DNA from: Pascua guehoae
Lineage: Eukaryota; Basidiomycota; Tremellomycetes; Trichosporonales; Trichosporonaceae
NCBI GenBank assembly: GCA_001600415.1
Contig: BCJX01000002.1
Location: 450,413 to 514,412 of the forward strand
Length of the DNA: 64,000 nucleotides
Direction: 5' to 3'
The notes under the pieces were generated by a model, which saw nothing but the letters and a program-made list of their open reading frames with translations, ran no database searches and was not told where the DNA came from. Of the stretch, positions 11,673 to 23,491 are shown in pieces. The stretch's first letter is position 1; each line of letters starts with the position of its first letter. A program made the position numbers and the translations under genes.

Positions 11673-11966
11673 GAGCACGTGTATATGTTGGAATACAACT
11701 CCGGCCACACAAAAACACCCAACAGAATCTGCCACAAGAGCTGTTTGGTGTCCCCTGGTGTGTAGTTTTGTCGAGCCTTGTTCTTCAGGCCGCGTTTGCC
11801 CCTGAGGGTAAGCAGAAGATGACAGGACGTGCTCCTTCATTTGCCAATACGTGCTATGTGTTCAATGCTGGCCTGCGTGTAGGCGGGGAGTGGCATTGGT
11901 TGCTTCAGCAGGTGGTCAAACGAATATCAGAGCTTGTGGCGCTTGTGTGGCGTGTCGGGATACAGG

Positions 11967-12074
11967 TGTAATAGCACCACGAAGCCGCGCTATCCATATA
12001 CCCGAAAGGCATCTGGGCGGATTCGCTTCATGAACATGTCGTTGGGAACGCGGCTGAGAGCGTGTACTATTACA
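11967..12074 (+). mobile_element. Short inverted-repeat element (MITE-like), copy 1
   Basis: Begins TGTAATAG and ends CTATTACA. The 108-bp interior matches, in the opposite orientation, the element at 58637-58767, including ccacgaagccgcgctatcc and gcggattcgcttcatgaac. No coding capacity. The flanks here give only a weak AGG duplication. Its right end abuts a Tc1/mariner-type end at 12074. Confidence 0.65.
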
Positions 12075-12112
12075 AGGTGTGTTCGAAAAGTATCGAGACT
12101 GCAACACTGAGC
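12074..12112 (+). mobile_element. Solo Tc1/mariner-type terminal repeat
   Basis: AGGTGTGTTCGAAAAG followed by a diverged form of GAGACTGTCACA is recognisably the same terminal repeat as in the complete element at 60364-60576. No matching opposite end was found nearby, so it is a fragment. Confidence 0.5.
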
Positions 12113-12232
12113 CCCGCATGCCTGAAGGCCGAGCCCCACCCTATCGATTTTGCCAAGATACTGTGAGACACATCCCACACGCAAACTACCCAGCTGCCGA
12201 GCCACACACACACACACACGTCCCTCCAGCCG

Positions 12233-12326
12233 GCCTTCTTAGTTCAGTGGTTAGATTTTTTCACTAGTAGTATCTCCTGGAGATTTGCAGTATGAAAGGG
12301 TCACCCGTTCAATTCGGGTAGAAGGC
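12233..12326 (+). tRNA. tRNA-Thr(AGU), intron-containing, copy B (possibly degenerate)
   Basis: Same cloverleaf as copy A with a 22-nt intron after position 37. One substitution (GAAT to GATT in the D stem) replaces the U11-A24 pair with U-U, so this copy may be weakened. A T6 Pol III stop lies at 12356-12361. Confidence 0.75.
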
Positions 12327-13008
12327 AAGGACTAGCTCGTGAGAGCGAGATCTGATTTTTTGGGGTGTTCGGTGAGGGAAGAGAGGAAGCGGGGGAATGA
12401 TGCCCAGTGTCACTGTGATAAATCAGTCGCGTCGAGTTGTTTCTGTTCAGCCGTCGAGGTTCGCATCTATAGTTTAGTTCTCACGTTAACTCTATCTCTT
12501 GGGCACAGACTATTTGTATCCCGAAGCCACCGCGTCTTCTCTACCGGCCTGACACTGAGCTCCTGATTGCACCAAGCAGCGAGCCCGATTTCACCGAGAG
12601 CATGCGTTGCGGCAACCTGCGCTGAGGGTGACTGACCAATCACCGCGCCGAGGCTCTGGTGGCTGATGTTCTAGCCATCGGCGGGGTAGGAAAGTGGTTA
12701 CTCCGCCTCCCTGCTACCTGCTACCCGGCTGCAAGGAGGTGCCCTCTGGGCGCGCGTGTTCGAATCACGTCTCCGTCGATTCATGTTCCGAGAGCCAGTG
12801 TGTGTGCGCGGACAGTCCTTTTGGACCTTGAGAGAACGTGCAGGATTGGTTGTATTTTGTGTCCCTGCCTCTCGCTACATCACCGAACTACTGCCCCGTG
12901 TTGTGTTGGAATACAACTCCGGCTGCTAAACAACATCGAAACCCTTTTGCTATACGGTAAAAATCCCAACACCCCGGGACGGCGGATGCATGTGTATATC
13001 AACATCCG

Positions 13009-13104
13009 GCCTTCTTAGTTCAGTGGTTAGAATTTTTCACTAGTAGTATCTCCTCGAGATTTGCTGTGCATGAAAGGGTCACCCGTTCAATTCGGGTAGA
13101 AGGC
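13009..13104 (+). tRNA. tRNA-Thr(AGU), intron-containing, copy C
   Basis: Intact cloverleaf, anticodon AGT, 24-nt intron, mature length 72 nt. T4 stop at 13136-13139. About 105 nt upstream lies gttggaatacaactccggc, the flank element also present before copy D and beside copy A. Confidence 0.85.
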
Positions 13105-14344
13105 AGCAGTGTGCTCACCGAGGCACGATCTTATCTTTTGTGGTTTGTGTGTGTGTGTGTGTGTGTTTTGTATAGGTCTTAAGAGAGGAAGCGCCGGAAG
13201 GGCACTGCTTGTTGTGCATTACGCGACACAACCAGCGACCCACCACACACGGCAAATCTGCCACGTCTACTTGTTTCAGACGTCGACATCTCTAACTAGT
13301 TCTCTAGTTGAATCGATCTTTTGTGAAGGAACTCTTAGATTCCAAAGCCGCGTCGTCTTCTCGGACGACAGGCATTGTACCGCACAACCAGAAGCGACCA
13401 GGCAGATCCAGCCCATGGGAACAACGTACAGGTAACTGCACGCGACGAGCATCCATCCTACTCACTTGGAAGGCACTTCACGCAGTGTACGTCAGCGAGT
13501 TTGCAAAGTTACAGGTTCAAAGGCAGAAGAGGGCCGCCGCTTCGGCGAAGGCAGCCCAGGTCGGCGATATCGAAAGCGTTTCCACGGGATCTCGAGGGCC
13601 CTGTGCGGAAGTACAGAGTAGGCCATCTATGCGTACCGCATTTGGCCACAAAAGGGATCGCGCTGGCCGACATGTACCCGTTTTACCTGCCCGAGACGAC
13701 AAGCGCCCTTCACACCTTGGGTCGTGCTGGTGGAGTCGTCTTCGAATGGCTCTTGTGTGAACTTTGTTTCGCCATCGGTTCCTCACAACACAGCGAATGT
13801 CATACGGAGATATCACCTCAATGTCACACAGAAGACGTCAAACCTAGGGTCCGAGTCATTTATCGGCATGTCATCGAATACGTATCGGTGGACTGTGGTC
13901 AGTTGTCTGCCTCTCTTCCACACTTCGGAGGTGAATGGTATTCGCAAGACATTCACCTACCAGCTTCCTCTGTTCCAGCGAGTCAACTTCTGACAAACTG
14001 ACTCACCATCAACGCCCGAATTACTACGGCAGGTCCTAACTCCTGGGCAGGTTCAGCTTACTGTTGTCGTGTGCCATGACGTGTGGTCGTTGCTAGGGCA
14101 GAGGCAACTACAACAGTTTCTGTTGGACGAGTAATAGCTGCCATCCATTACCGTCTGTCAATGACATCGGCTGCGACAGTTCTGTGATTACTCCAGTTGG
14201 TACTATAGAGAAAGTGGAAGTGCAATACAACGCCGGTGAAGCTCACATCAGTCAGGTCGGCCACGTCTGGTACCTTTTGTTTTTTTCTTCGTCGATGCCT
14301 TATTCATATCTTCGGCTATCCATTCGCTCTTACATGACACAGCC
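13105..14344. other. Region with possible gene relic
   Basis: About 1.2 kb with no intact gene. Between roughly 13450 and 13993 (plus) protein-like stretches sit in different frames, for example MYPFYLPETTSALHTLG in one frame and SESFIGMSSNTYRWTVV in another. That is what a decayed gene would look like, but no family is recognisable. A (GT)n tract lies near 13147-13166. Confidence 0.3.
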
Positions 14345-15243
14345 TTACTCCTCAAAGATCTTGTAGTACGGCTGGAATCCCAGGATGTACTTTCCGATAA
14401 AGCTGCCTGTGACATGAGTGAGTTCGTGTGCCGTCGACGCCACTGACCGATAGACACAACTACTCTGCCGAGGGCAACAGGAGCGTCGGCGGGAACAACG
14501 TCGGCCGCGTTGAGGAAGACGAGCATCTGGAAAATGTTGGGGTTCACTCCTGCCTGATAGCACGACGACGTATATCCGACTGAGGGTTGAGTCTGCCGTG
14601 TCCTGTCCATGATCCATACGTGTCGATGGCCACTCACAAATGTTTCGCACTGGTGGTGTGTGAGCAGTGTCACCAGGTGAATAATCTGCGTTGGCTCGTA
14701 CCTACCTACACGCTCGTCAAAGCCGGGCCGCGTGCCCCCCGCGGTCGTGACGGTCGTGTCCAGGTCAGCGCTGCCCGCCGCGTCGTTCCAGAACGTATGT
14801 TTGGCCCCCGGGGGGATCGCCACCGACTGCCCGGCTTTCAGGACACCGTCGTGGCCGTTCAGACGATACCCAAACCTCCCGGCATTCTGGTTCTCATCAG
14901 CGAGAGTACGTTACTGCGAATGTGCTGTACCCAGCAAAACAACAACTGCGTACGATGTAGAATGTCTCGGTCTGGAACAGGTGCACATGGTACGGCGGCA
15001 TGGTCAGTGCGCCATATCCCGCAGTCAGCTTGGACGTGCTCTTCATTAGCAGACGGCCGGTGGACTGGCCCGTCACGGGGGCTCCCGAGGGCGGCGCGAG
15101 GCCGTACCAGACCCGAAAGTTGCCGTTGAAGTAGCTGAGCGCGCCGTCGGGACCTCTGAGCGGGCGTACGAGTGTGGGCTGGATGGTTGGCGCTCTGCAG
15201 TGTTGTTTTTGCACACCTTTTTCACAAGAAAGGCGAGCGCCAT
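14345..15243 (-). CDS. RmlC-like cupin-domain protein
   Basis: Five exons (15217-15243, 14954-15178, 14706-14892, 14448-14579, 14345-14406) give 210 aa with every junction phase-consistent. It starts MALAFLVKKPTLVRPLRGP. The cupin core shows FQTETFYI and LKAGQSVAIPPGAKHTFWN (metal-site-type His and the PxG turn of cupin motif 2). The C-terminal part (YQAGVNPNIFQMLVFLNAADVV ... GKYILGFQPYYKIFEE) resembles fungal cupin proteins of unknown activity. Introns are 38, 61, 126 and 41 nt. The first exon is only 27 nt and is the least certain part; the start could instead be upstream. Reaction unknown. It lies among tRNA-Thr copies. Confidence 0.75.
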
Positions 15244-15800
15244 GTTGCTACGCTTAGACAAGAGCTTTGCGATTCCAGGAAAGCGGCATACATCAATATC
15301 GAGAGGTGTTGAAGTGCATGATGCCAAGTTCTGGCAAGTGTGTGATGGACACGAATGGGGCGGCGACGTACGCCGTGTCCTTGGCAATGTGCGGAGAGAT
15401 GTCCATAAGCCCGTCCTCTCCTTCACGGAAGAGGGCTTACATGACGTCAGGCTGCGCTGGACAGTGTCTTTGATACCAATGGCGGGCACCATACTCCGGC
15501 GAGACGGCCTCCCAAGCCCTTCCGCCATGAAGGGGTTGTTCCGGACAGGGATTGAACCGTTGACTGGCCTGGCACAATCTGCACGTCTCCAGGCCTCCCG
15601 GCTGCATAGCGTCACGGAACAGGTCAACAACAAGAGGGGTCATCTGAGGGCAAGCGCCAGTGCCGGGCGAGTGTGGCTCCCTTTGCGACACGGTCAGAAT
15701 CCCAACGGGGAGCAGTGTTGGAATACAACTCTGGCTGCTCAACAGAATTGAAACCCTTTGCACGGTAAGAATTCCAACAAGAAAGGGGAATCATCATCCG
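15244..15800. other. Intergenic with upstream flank of tRNA-Thr copy D
   Basis: At 15716-15782 is the element beginning gtgttggaatacaactc that also precedes copy C, ending about 20 nt before the tRNA. No gene supported; the open frames are antisense shadows of the cupin leader. Confidence 0.5.
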
Positions 15801-15897
15801 GCCTTCTTAGTTCAGTGGTTAGAATTTTTCACTAGTAGTGTTCCGTTGTGGACTTGCTGTGCATGAAAGGGTCACCCGTTCGATTCGGGTAGAAGGC
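15801..15897 (+). tRNA. tRNA-Thr(AGU), intron-containing, copy D
   Basis: Intact cloverleaf with TTCGATT in the T loop instead of TTCAATT, anticodon AGT, and a 25-nt intron that differs strongly from copies A-C while the mature sequence is conserved. T5 stop at 15929-15933. Confidence 0.85.
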
Positions 15898-16506
15898 AGC
15901 ATCGGAGCTCGAGTTGAGCACGAAGTTCTTTTTGGGTTTATTTTTCTGTCCTTTTTGGGAGGCGGTAGTTGTGCTTGAATATTGAGATGTTGTATTGGTC
16001 GAGTAGGAGGAGCGCCGCTGTGGCGTAGGGGGCTGATGGAGGAGAGATGGAGCGAGGTGGAAACCTCGTTGGCTATTCTCCGGTATCCTTCCTGCGCTTC
16101 GACCTGGGATCGGCCGCACCCCACTGACACTTTCATACTGCGGCGAAAGAGTGGTCGGTGACTGCAGTGAGTGTGGAATACGTATCCTGCCTCCAAACGG
16201 GGATGTAACGCTGGCCGAGGGGCTTGTGCCGCTTCAAGCTCCCACGGTCGAACCCCCCGCATGCAGGGCGCGCTTCTCCCACCGACCTACTCGCCAGCAT
16301 CTCTGACCACACACACTGTGGAACGGAGTACACGCAGCGAGTGGAGCCTGGCTACTTCTAATGCATGCAACTATGGCCATGTCCTCCTGCTCGTTCTTCA
16401 TGTTCGTTCGTTACAGTGCACCATTGTCTATTCTAGTTCAGCCAATCGGCTACGACATGGGAGGCCCGACCCGCCTCCTCGAATCCTGTTGATCCTGTTG
16501 CTTTGT
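15898..16506. other. Intergenic, no gene seen
   Basis: About 600 bp between the tRNA trailer and the 3' end of the intersectin gene. No coding signal. Confidence 0.5.
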
Positions 16507-19500
16507 CTAAAACTGGTGGTCGTACATGCTCTGTTTCGTGCCCGCATACGAGTGCGCGTCGTCATACACCGGCTCAGGGTTGACGCCGATATTGTCCACG
16601 AGCGACGGCGCGTAGTTTTGGTGGTTGCGCGGGGGCACGCGCGGCGGGGGCGAGGTCTGGGGTTGGGGGTAGTGTGGCGATAACGGGGTGGGGTTGGTGT
16701 ATGCCGAGTACGGAGATGTTGCGCTGGCGTTGAGGTTGGCGTTGAGTGCGCCCCCGGTGTATCCGGTGTTGATTGAGGGAGAGGTCGAGTATACGCTCGC
16801 GCTGCCAATGCTCGGCGCCCACGAGCGGCGGTTGGCGGTGCGCAAACTGATGGCCGAGCCGTCCGACTCCGTACGGCGGTGCGAGCGTGCCGTAACTGAG
16901 CCGGCTGCTTCGCGGGCAGCGACGCAGTCCTTGCGCGCGCGGTAGATGCGGGCCACCCAGTCAGAGCGCTCCGAGGCCGACGGGGCGCGCAGGCGGACCA
17001 CGTCCTTGCCGACTGCAATGGCGAAGGAGACGTCGTCGCGGCCCTGCTGGACGGAAAGGTCGTACAGCGGGATGGGCTACGGTTAGCAACAATGGTGGCG
17101 TTCCAGACTTACCATGCGGTACAGGTTGCGGCTCTCGATAAAGATGAGTACGTCTGTACACAGGACCATGGACAGCTTGCGCCCAGACTTGGCCTTGGAG
17201 ACGGGTCCCTCTTTGAGTAGGCGACGGGGGCCCTGGAACTGCGTCGGCTCGGTCAAGTCGAGACGGCTGCGGTGTTAGTTTTCACTGTGCTAGGGCTACA
17301 ACTAGGTTCCAGAGGTCTCCTACACTCACCCCTCGCCGCCGACCCATAAGTCCTCGGAGAGCACGCGGAGTCGCTCCCGGCTCTCGTTTTCGCGGATATC
17401 CTCGTTGATGTGCGCCGTCGTGCGTTCGGCGTATGACTGGGCGCGCTGGACCTGTTCCAGGTCTTGGTCTGGCGTAGTGTAGTGTGCAATCTGCTTCAGG
17501 AGAAGCGGATAGCGAGTAATGCGTTGCACTAGGGTTAGCAAGAGTTACCTGGGACAATGGAAACACCGCTGGGGTGTCATGCAGCCGGCATCGGTCACGT
17601 CATGGACGGGCCACATTACAAGGCCGTGACACAGCTCTTGTGATTGCCACTCTCCGCGACTGGGAGACGGCACACGCTACACCTTTGCCTTCCACCCACA
17701 TCTCCACACTCACTCGGCTCCAGAAGGAAGCTCGCGAGGTTGAGACCGCGCACCGTCGCCTCATTCTCCTGGATATCCTTGAGCTCATCGCTGAGTCGGG
17801 CGTCCTCGCGCTGGAGCTGCACGAGCAGCTTTGCCGCCTGGTCCTGGTTGACGCAGTAGGGGCGGTACACTTCGAGATTCTGGAGGTGCTGCTGGAGGAC
17901 GTCGCCAATGACGTCGACATACAGGCGGCAGTCCTTTTGGCGCTCTTCGAGGCTCGAGAGAAAGCTCGAGTTGAACATGAGGATATCTTCGACATTGGCA
18001 AAGATGACCGTCAGGGCGCGCTCGTCGATGAGGTCCATCATGCGCCTGAAATATACTTCGACAATGAGCTGCAGGTCACGCACGTACGTGCCCTCGGTGG
18101 CGATGAACTCAAAGATGGATTCTTGGCGCTTGCGCTCGCGCTCGCCCATGGTCGCGAGCACGGATGGGTCGACGAGCGACGACCACGTCTGACCAAAATT
18201 GTCCGGGCGGCCGTCGGGCGAGGAAGAAGAGTCGTTCGCTGGCGTCATGGGACTGCTGATCGGACCGGAAATAATGGGACCGCTGATGCGGGGTGTGGAC
18301 GGAGAGGTGCTACTGCCGCCCAAGCTCGTGGGAACACCCATGCGCGACAAGAAGCCCGTCAAGCGTCCACCACTGGGCGCCGGAGACGGCGGCGGCAGCG
18401 GGCTCTGTGGGCTCTGGACAGCACTAGGGCCATCAAACACGCCACTTCCTGGACGTGGGGCAGTCGAGTGCCGACGGGGCATCGGTGGGCGGCTCTTTGC
18501 TTCCGCCAGGAACTGCTCGTAGCGCGCGTACGCATCCTGGACCTGGATATCGGGCTCAGCGGCTGGTTCGGGTTCAGGTTCGGGCTCGTGTTGGGGAGCA
18601 GGCTTGGCAGGCTGCAAAGGATCGCCCGACACACGTACAGGCACGGCAGGGGCGGGGCGCCGGCGGCCGGGGGGATGGCGCTTCTTGTCTGTCGGGATAC
18701 CGGGCGCTTCGCGCCGAATCTTGAGTCCCGCTGCGGCGAGTGCCTTTTGCCGCTCGGCCTCGCGCCGTTTGCGCTCCTGCTTGCGCTCTTCGTCCTTGCG
18801 CTCACGCTCGGCATTTGCGACGTGGGCCGCCGCTACATCACGTTCAGCCTGCACGTCCTGCTCCGTGTCGCTGTCCTCGTCATCCGATGACCACCACGAC
18901 AGCACGCTGTCCTCTGATGACTCGTCGCCATCGTCGACGTCGTCGACGTCATAGTGGAGAACCGACGCAGCACGCGAGCGGCCTGTCGACACGGGAGGCG
19001 TCGGGGGCGGGTATGCAAAGCTTGCAGTGACCGTGATGGGCGCCATTGGGATGGGAGCTACTGGCGACGCTGAATCTGTTGGAGGGTCAAGTTTGAAGGT
19101 GGGAGAGACAAGTTCAGATGAGCGTGGTGAGTTAGTGTGTAGTGCTGATGCGGCATGGGCTGCTGGTGTAGAGTCGGTCTGAACTGAGGCTGAAACTGCG
19201 GGCGTGGGAGCCGGCGACTCTGTGTGTGGCTCTTGCAACTGTGCCGCGTGTGCGGGAACGGAGGGGACGACTCTGGCGCCTGTACCGTGTCAGAACATGT
19301 GTTCATTCGTTTGCATTCCACGAAAGCACAGAAGACAGAGAGTCGAGTAATGAAGTGTAGATATTTTAGCCTGCGTCGAGGAATCGGCGTAAACTTGGGC
19401 AAAAGAGAGACGAACCAATTCGTACTACTCACCAACGACTTCAACATATGCCGCAGGGACAAGCCAGATGGTGCTGTTCTTTTCAGCCTTCCACCAGTCG

Positions 19501-22500
19501 TCATCGCTCCGGTCAACGACTGCGAGCTGCTCGCCCTCGTGGAAGGAGAGCTCCGCGGGGTCGTTCGCAGTGTAGTCGTAGAGTGCTTGGCAGGGAGTTA
19601 CTGAGTGCGTCAGTAAAAGTTGCACACAGAAGAATGCTCGACATACCCTTGCACTCCTCGACGTAGCTGCCAGGGAACCAGCCCTTGCGTCCGTCCGCAA
19701 GAGTGCCGTACCACCAAGGGCCGTTGGGGTCCTTTGCAGGGTTCGCCTGAATCACAACATTCTCAACGAAAGCTGGTGCGTTAGCTGAATTACCGCCGTT
19801 TAAAACCCACGAAGATCGCCATTGAAAGAGGTCTCGTAGTTGTACAGCGTGCGGACGCGGAGCGTCTTGCTGAGGTCGACGTCGTCGAGGCTCGGGCCGT
19901 CTGAAATGGACACATCCGCCATCTCGTTGACGGGAGTGGAGAACTGGTCTTCCTTTTCAGCCGTTGGCGTGGAGAATTCGTCCTCTTCGTTTGTTGGCTC
20001 GAGGGACTGGTGCTCGTCGAACGAAGCGGCGGGGCGGGATGCATCGGCAGCGAGGCCAGCGTACCAGTCAACAGACTGGCGGTTGGGGTTGCTTGGCTCA
20101 AAGTCATCCTCGGTCGCAGAAGGGAGGGGCGACGGCGTCCGGACTACTGGCGCGGCGGCCACGATGTGCGCAGGAGGCGCAGCATCGCCAATAATGTGGC
20201 CAGTGGCTGCCGGGCCGCTGCGGTCGTTGGTCTGAGCCTTCCTCAGCTTGGCACCGCCCTGGATCGACGACAGGAGCGCCGACATGCCACCACCGGATGG
20301 CGCACCGCCACCAAGCTTTGCAAGCGCCTCCTTTGGCGGAGCATGCGGCTTGGGCGAACCAGCGGTACCAGGTGCAGAGCCAGGGCGCGAGCCTGTTGGC
20401 TGGGACACAATACCGCCAAAGAGTGCCGATGCCAGCGCATTCTTCTTGTCGCTCGAATGCCTGTACTCGTCGTCACTGTCGCTGTCAGAGTCGTCGACCT
20501 GTTTCTCCTGCGGCATGTCCCAGTCATCGTCCGGCGGCGGCGCCGAGTTGACACGCGGCCACGCAGGCGGTGGCGCGAGTGCAGGGGGTGCAGGAGGCGG
20601 AGGCGGGGGGCTAGGTGGCCGGGGAGCCGCAACAGGTGCCGGGGCGGCAGGCGGCTCGGGAACGGACCTCTGGGCGGCAGGCGGGGCGGGAGATGGGCCA
20701 CGGACGGCGGGGGGAGGGCGGAAGAATGGGTTGAAGCCACCGTGAGCGGGGGCCGCGGGGGCAGCAGGCGCTGCGCCATCTGCGGTCTGCTTGCGATGGA
20801 ATGGGTTGTATGAGCCACCAGTGGGTGATGTCGGGTTGGTAGACGGAGGAGACTGGGCGGCAGCAGGCTCGGGAATCACGACCGCAGCGGCACGAGCCTT
20901 GCGCTTCGCAATGAGCTCCGCCTCCTTGCGCTGCTCCTCCTCCTCTTCCTCCTGCAGACGCCTCAGGCGCTCCCTGCGCTCGGCAATCGCCTTCTGGCGC
21001 GCCTCCTCCTGCTTGCGCAGCTCGGCCTCCTCGGGGTCCTCGGCAGGCGGAGCGGGGGGCTTGGGAGATGGTGGGGCAGGGGGAGGAGGAGCAGCAGGAG
21101 CAGCTCGTGGCTTTGGCGGCGGCGGCGCAGCCTTGGCGCGCGATGGGGGTGCCACGGGCGGCTTCTTTCCAGCAGGCTTGGCAGGCGGCGTAGGAGGCGC
21201 AGCGGGGCTCTTTGCGGGCTCGTCGGCGTTGTTCGAAAGGCCAGCGATGCGATCGCGGCGTGCCTGCTCACGCGCCTCCTGCTCCCGGTCGGCCGCCTTT
21301 GCCTTTTCCTCGGCCTCTGCCTTTTCGCGTGCAAGTCGCTCCTCGACACTGTCATCCACTGTGGGCTCCGATGGCGTCGGCTCTACGCCAAGAGCACGGA
21401 GACGCTCCTGGATGCGACGTTGCGCCTGCTCCTTGACATACGCCCTACGCTCCTCCGGAGTCATGCTAGACATCGAAGCAGGCTTGGGTGCGGGAGACGG
21501 CGTCGGCCTTGGTGACGGCGCGGGCTTGGGCGCCTCCTTGCGCGGCGAAGGAGCGCGGCGCTCAGGTTCACGGTCCCGGCTCGAGTCAGGCTCCCGAGAG
21601 CGGTCACGGCCGTACGAGTCGTCCCTCGCGCCGTACTCGCGCTCACGGGAACGATCGCGGGCATAAGAATCCTTGCGCCCATATTCACGGTCACGGTCGT
21701 ATCCACGGTCACGGTCGCGGTCGCGGTCGCGCTCACGGTCGCGGTCGTAGCGGTCGCGCTCGCGCTCACGGTCGTAGCTGCCGCGGCGGTCACTGGAGCG
21801 CTCACGCTCGCGATTGCGGTCGTAGGTTCCGCGAAGCCAGTCACGCTCGTTGTCGCGGTCGTTGAAGCGGCCGTGCGTGTCGTTGCGGCGGTCGCGCGCA
21901 CGAATACCAGCACGCTCTTCCATGCGCTTTTCCTCCTCACGCTGCTTCTGCCGACGCTCGAGCTCGGGGAGCTTTTCGTGCATAAGGAACATCATTTCGC
22001 GCTCAAGCTTGCGGCGCTCGTCGGCCTTGTCCTGAGTCTGGCGACCCTTGGAGACGTACTCGAGGTCCTCCTTAATGCGGCGGACGCGGCGCTTGAGGTC
22101 CTCGACCTCTTGCTCAAGAATCTCGTCCTCTTCGGTCCGGCGCGCCGACTCCTCGGTCGACTGGTCGAGCATCGCCGACGAGTTCTCCAGCTGGCGGCGG
22201 AGGTCGCTGATTTCAGCACCAGTGTCTTCACCGTTGTAGCGCACAGCCTTGCGGTCGAGGTGACGCGACGATGAACGGTAGCTTCCAGCGCGCGAGTCGT
22301 CGTGCTTGTACACCTTGGCATCCTTGGAGTTTGCCGCAGACACGGGTGTCCCGCCGTAGACGGGCGACTGGGTGTTGGAGCGCGTGTTGCTCTCGTGCTT
22401 GAGCAGGTCCTTCATAAAGTTGACGGTCGTGTCAATGTCGCGCATGGATGGAGGGACGAGCTCCTCGGGGAGCGTGTCTGGAATCTGGTTGCCGTTGAGC

Positions 22501-23491
22501 GCACGGTAAATCAGGCCCATGGCAATGTGAAACTCGGGGAGGTTGAGCTTGCCACGGTTGCCCGTGTCTGCGAGGTTCCTAACGGCGTTAGAGGCTGCAC
22601 GAGCAACAATGTACGCGACCAGCACTCGTTAACTCACCAGATCTTCATCAGGTCCTCCTGTCCGAGGCCCGCCTGCCCAAAGACCTCGCGCGCCATCTCA
22701 CCCGAGATGAAGCCCTCGCCCTTGGTGTCCCACGCGCGGAAGATTTGGTCATAGTCCTTCTTCTCCTGGCGGGAGAGCGCCCAGGGGACCTTGGGGGTAT
22801 TGACGCTGGGATTCTGGAGGAGCGTCTGGAAGGTCTGGGTGAGGGGCTGGGATGAGGGCTGGTTGAACTGGGGCATGCCAGAGGCGGAGAATGGCTTGTA
22901 TCATCAGCATCGGCATCGGCGTTTTAGCAACCAAGAACGCACCTGGCTAGTGTTGCTGGGCATAAAGCTCTGGACCATGGCGCCGAGGCGCGGGTCGTGC
23001 GGCATGCCGGTGGGCTGCGAACGGAGACCCATCCCCGTGGGTTGGGCCATCAGCCCCCCGCCCATGCCGCCCATAGGCATGCCAGTCTGCTGAGACATGA
23101 GACCGCCGCCGCCATACCCCGTCGGCTGTGACATGAGGCCGCTCGCACCACCGCCGGGGAAGCCGGTCATCTGGGGGCCAAGGCCACCCTGGTTGGAGAA
23201 CGAGGAGCGCTGTGGTCCAAACGACCCGGCGGCTGGGGGCGCGCTGAGGAACGAGTAGGCGCCAGCACCGCCCGCTCCGCCCCCACCGGTGGATGCACCA
23301 GTGGGTTGCGGCTGGCCGACGCCTAAGGATGATCCATACCCAGTTGCCATGGGACGCTGCTGTTGCGCGCCTGGGTAGCCGGTGGGTTGCGTCGAAAGGA
23401 AGGTGGGCGCGCCCCCCGGCTGCTGGCCCATGCCCTGCTGGAAGCCCGGGTTGTAGCCATATTGCTGTTGCTGCCACTGGTTTGGCTGCAT
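16507..23491 (-). CDS. CIN1: Intersectin/Pan1-like endocytic scaffold with RhoGEF (Cin1 homologue)
   Basis: Nine exons (22943-23491, 22638-22894, 19811-22578, 19647-19772, 19433-19585, 17714-19279, 17330-17528, 17113-17266, 16507-17076) give 2113 aa with all phases consistent. Domains: a Gln/Gly/Pro-rich N-terminus with at least six LxxQxTG motifs (1-183); an EH domain (about 219-310: FRAWDTKGEGFISGEM, IWNLADTGNRGKLNLPEF); a charged coiled coil and Arg-Asp repeats (about 400-560); a proline-rich region (about 680-960); SH3-1 (about 1176-1233) and SH3-2 (1234-1284, ALYDYTANDPAELSF); a second Pro/Ser region; a DH domain (about 1666-1870, ATEGTYVRDLQ, MQRITRYPLLLKQI); and a PH domain (about 1880-1980). 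Intersectins couple clathrin/actin endocytosis to Cdc42-type GTPases. LxxQxTG is the Prk1/Ark1 kinase consensus known from yeast Pan1. Introns of 153 and 185 nt, against about 36-63 elsewhere in the gene, bracket the DH-coding exon. Confidence 0.9.

Noticed and set aside
12740..12780. GTGTTCGAATCAC looked like a tRNA B box
   Set aside because: No A box at the right distance and no upstream partner for the would-be acceptor 3' strand ctccgtc.
15538..15580. GTTCAATCC on the minus strand as a tRNA B box
   Set aside because: The T stem does not pair and no cloverleaf can be drawn.
20010..21865. Several long plus-strand frames across the intersectin gene
   Set aside because: They are antisense shadows of the GC-rich, low-complexity Pro/Arg coding region of CIN1.
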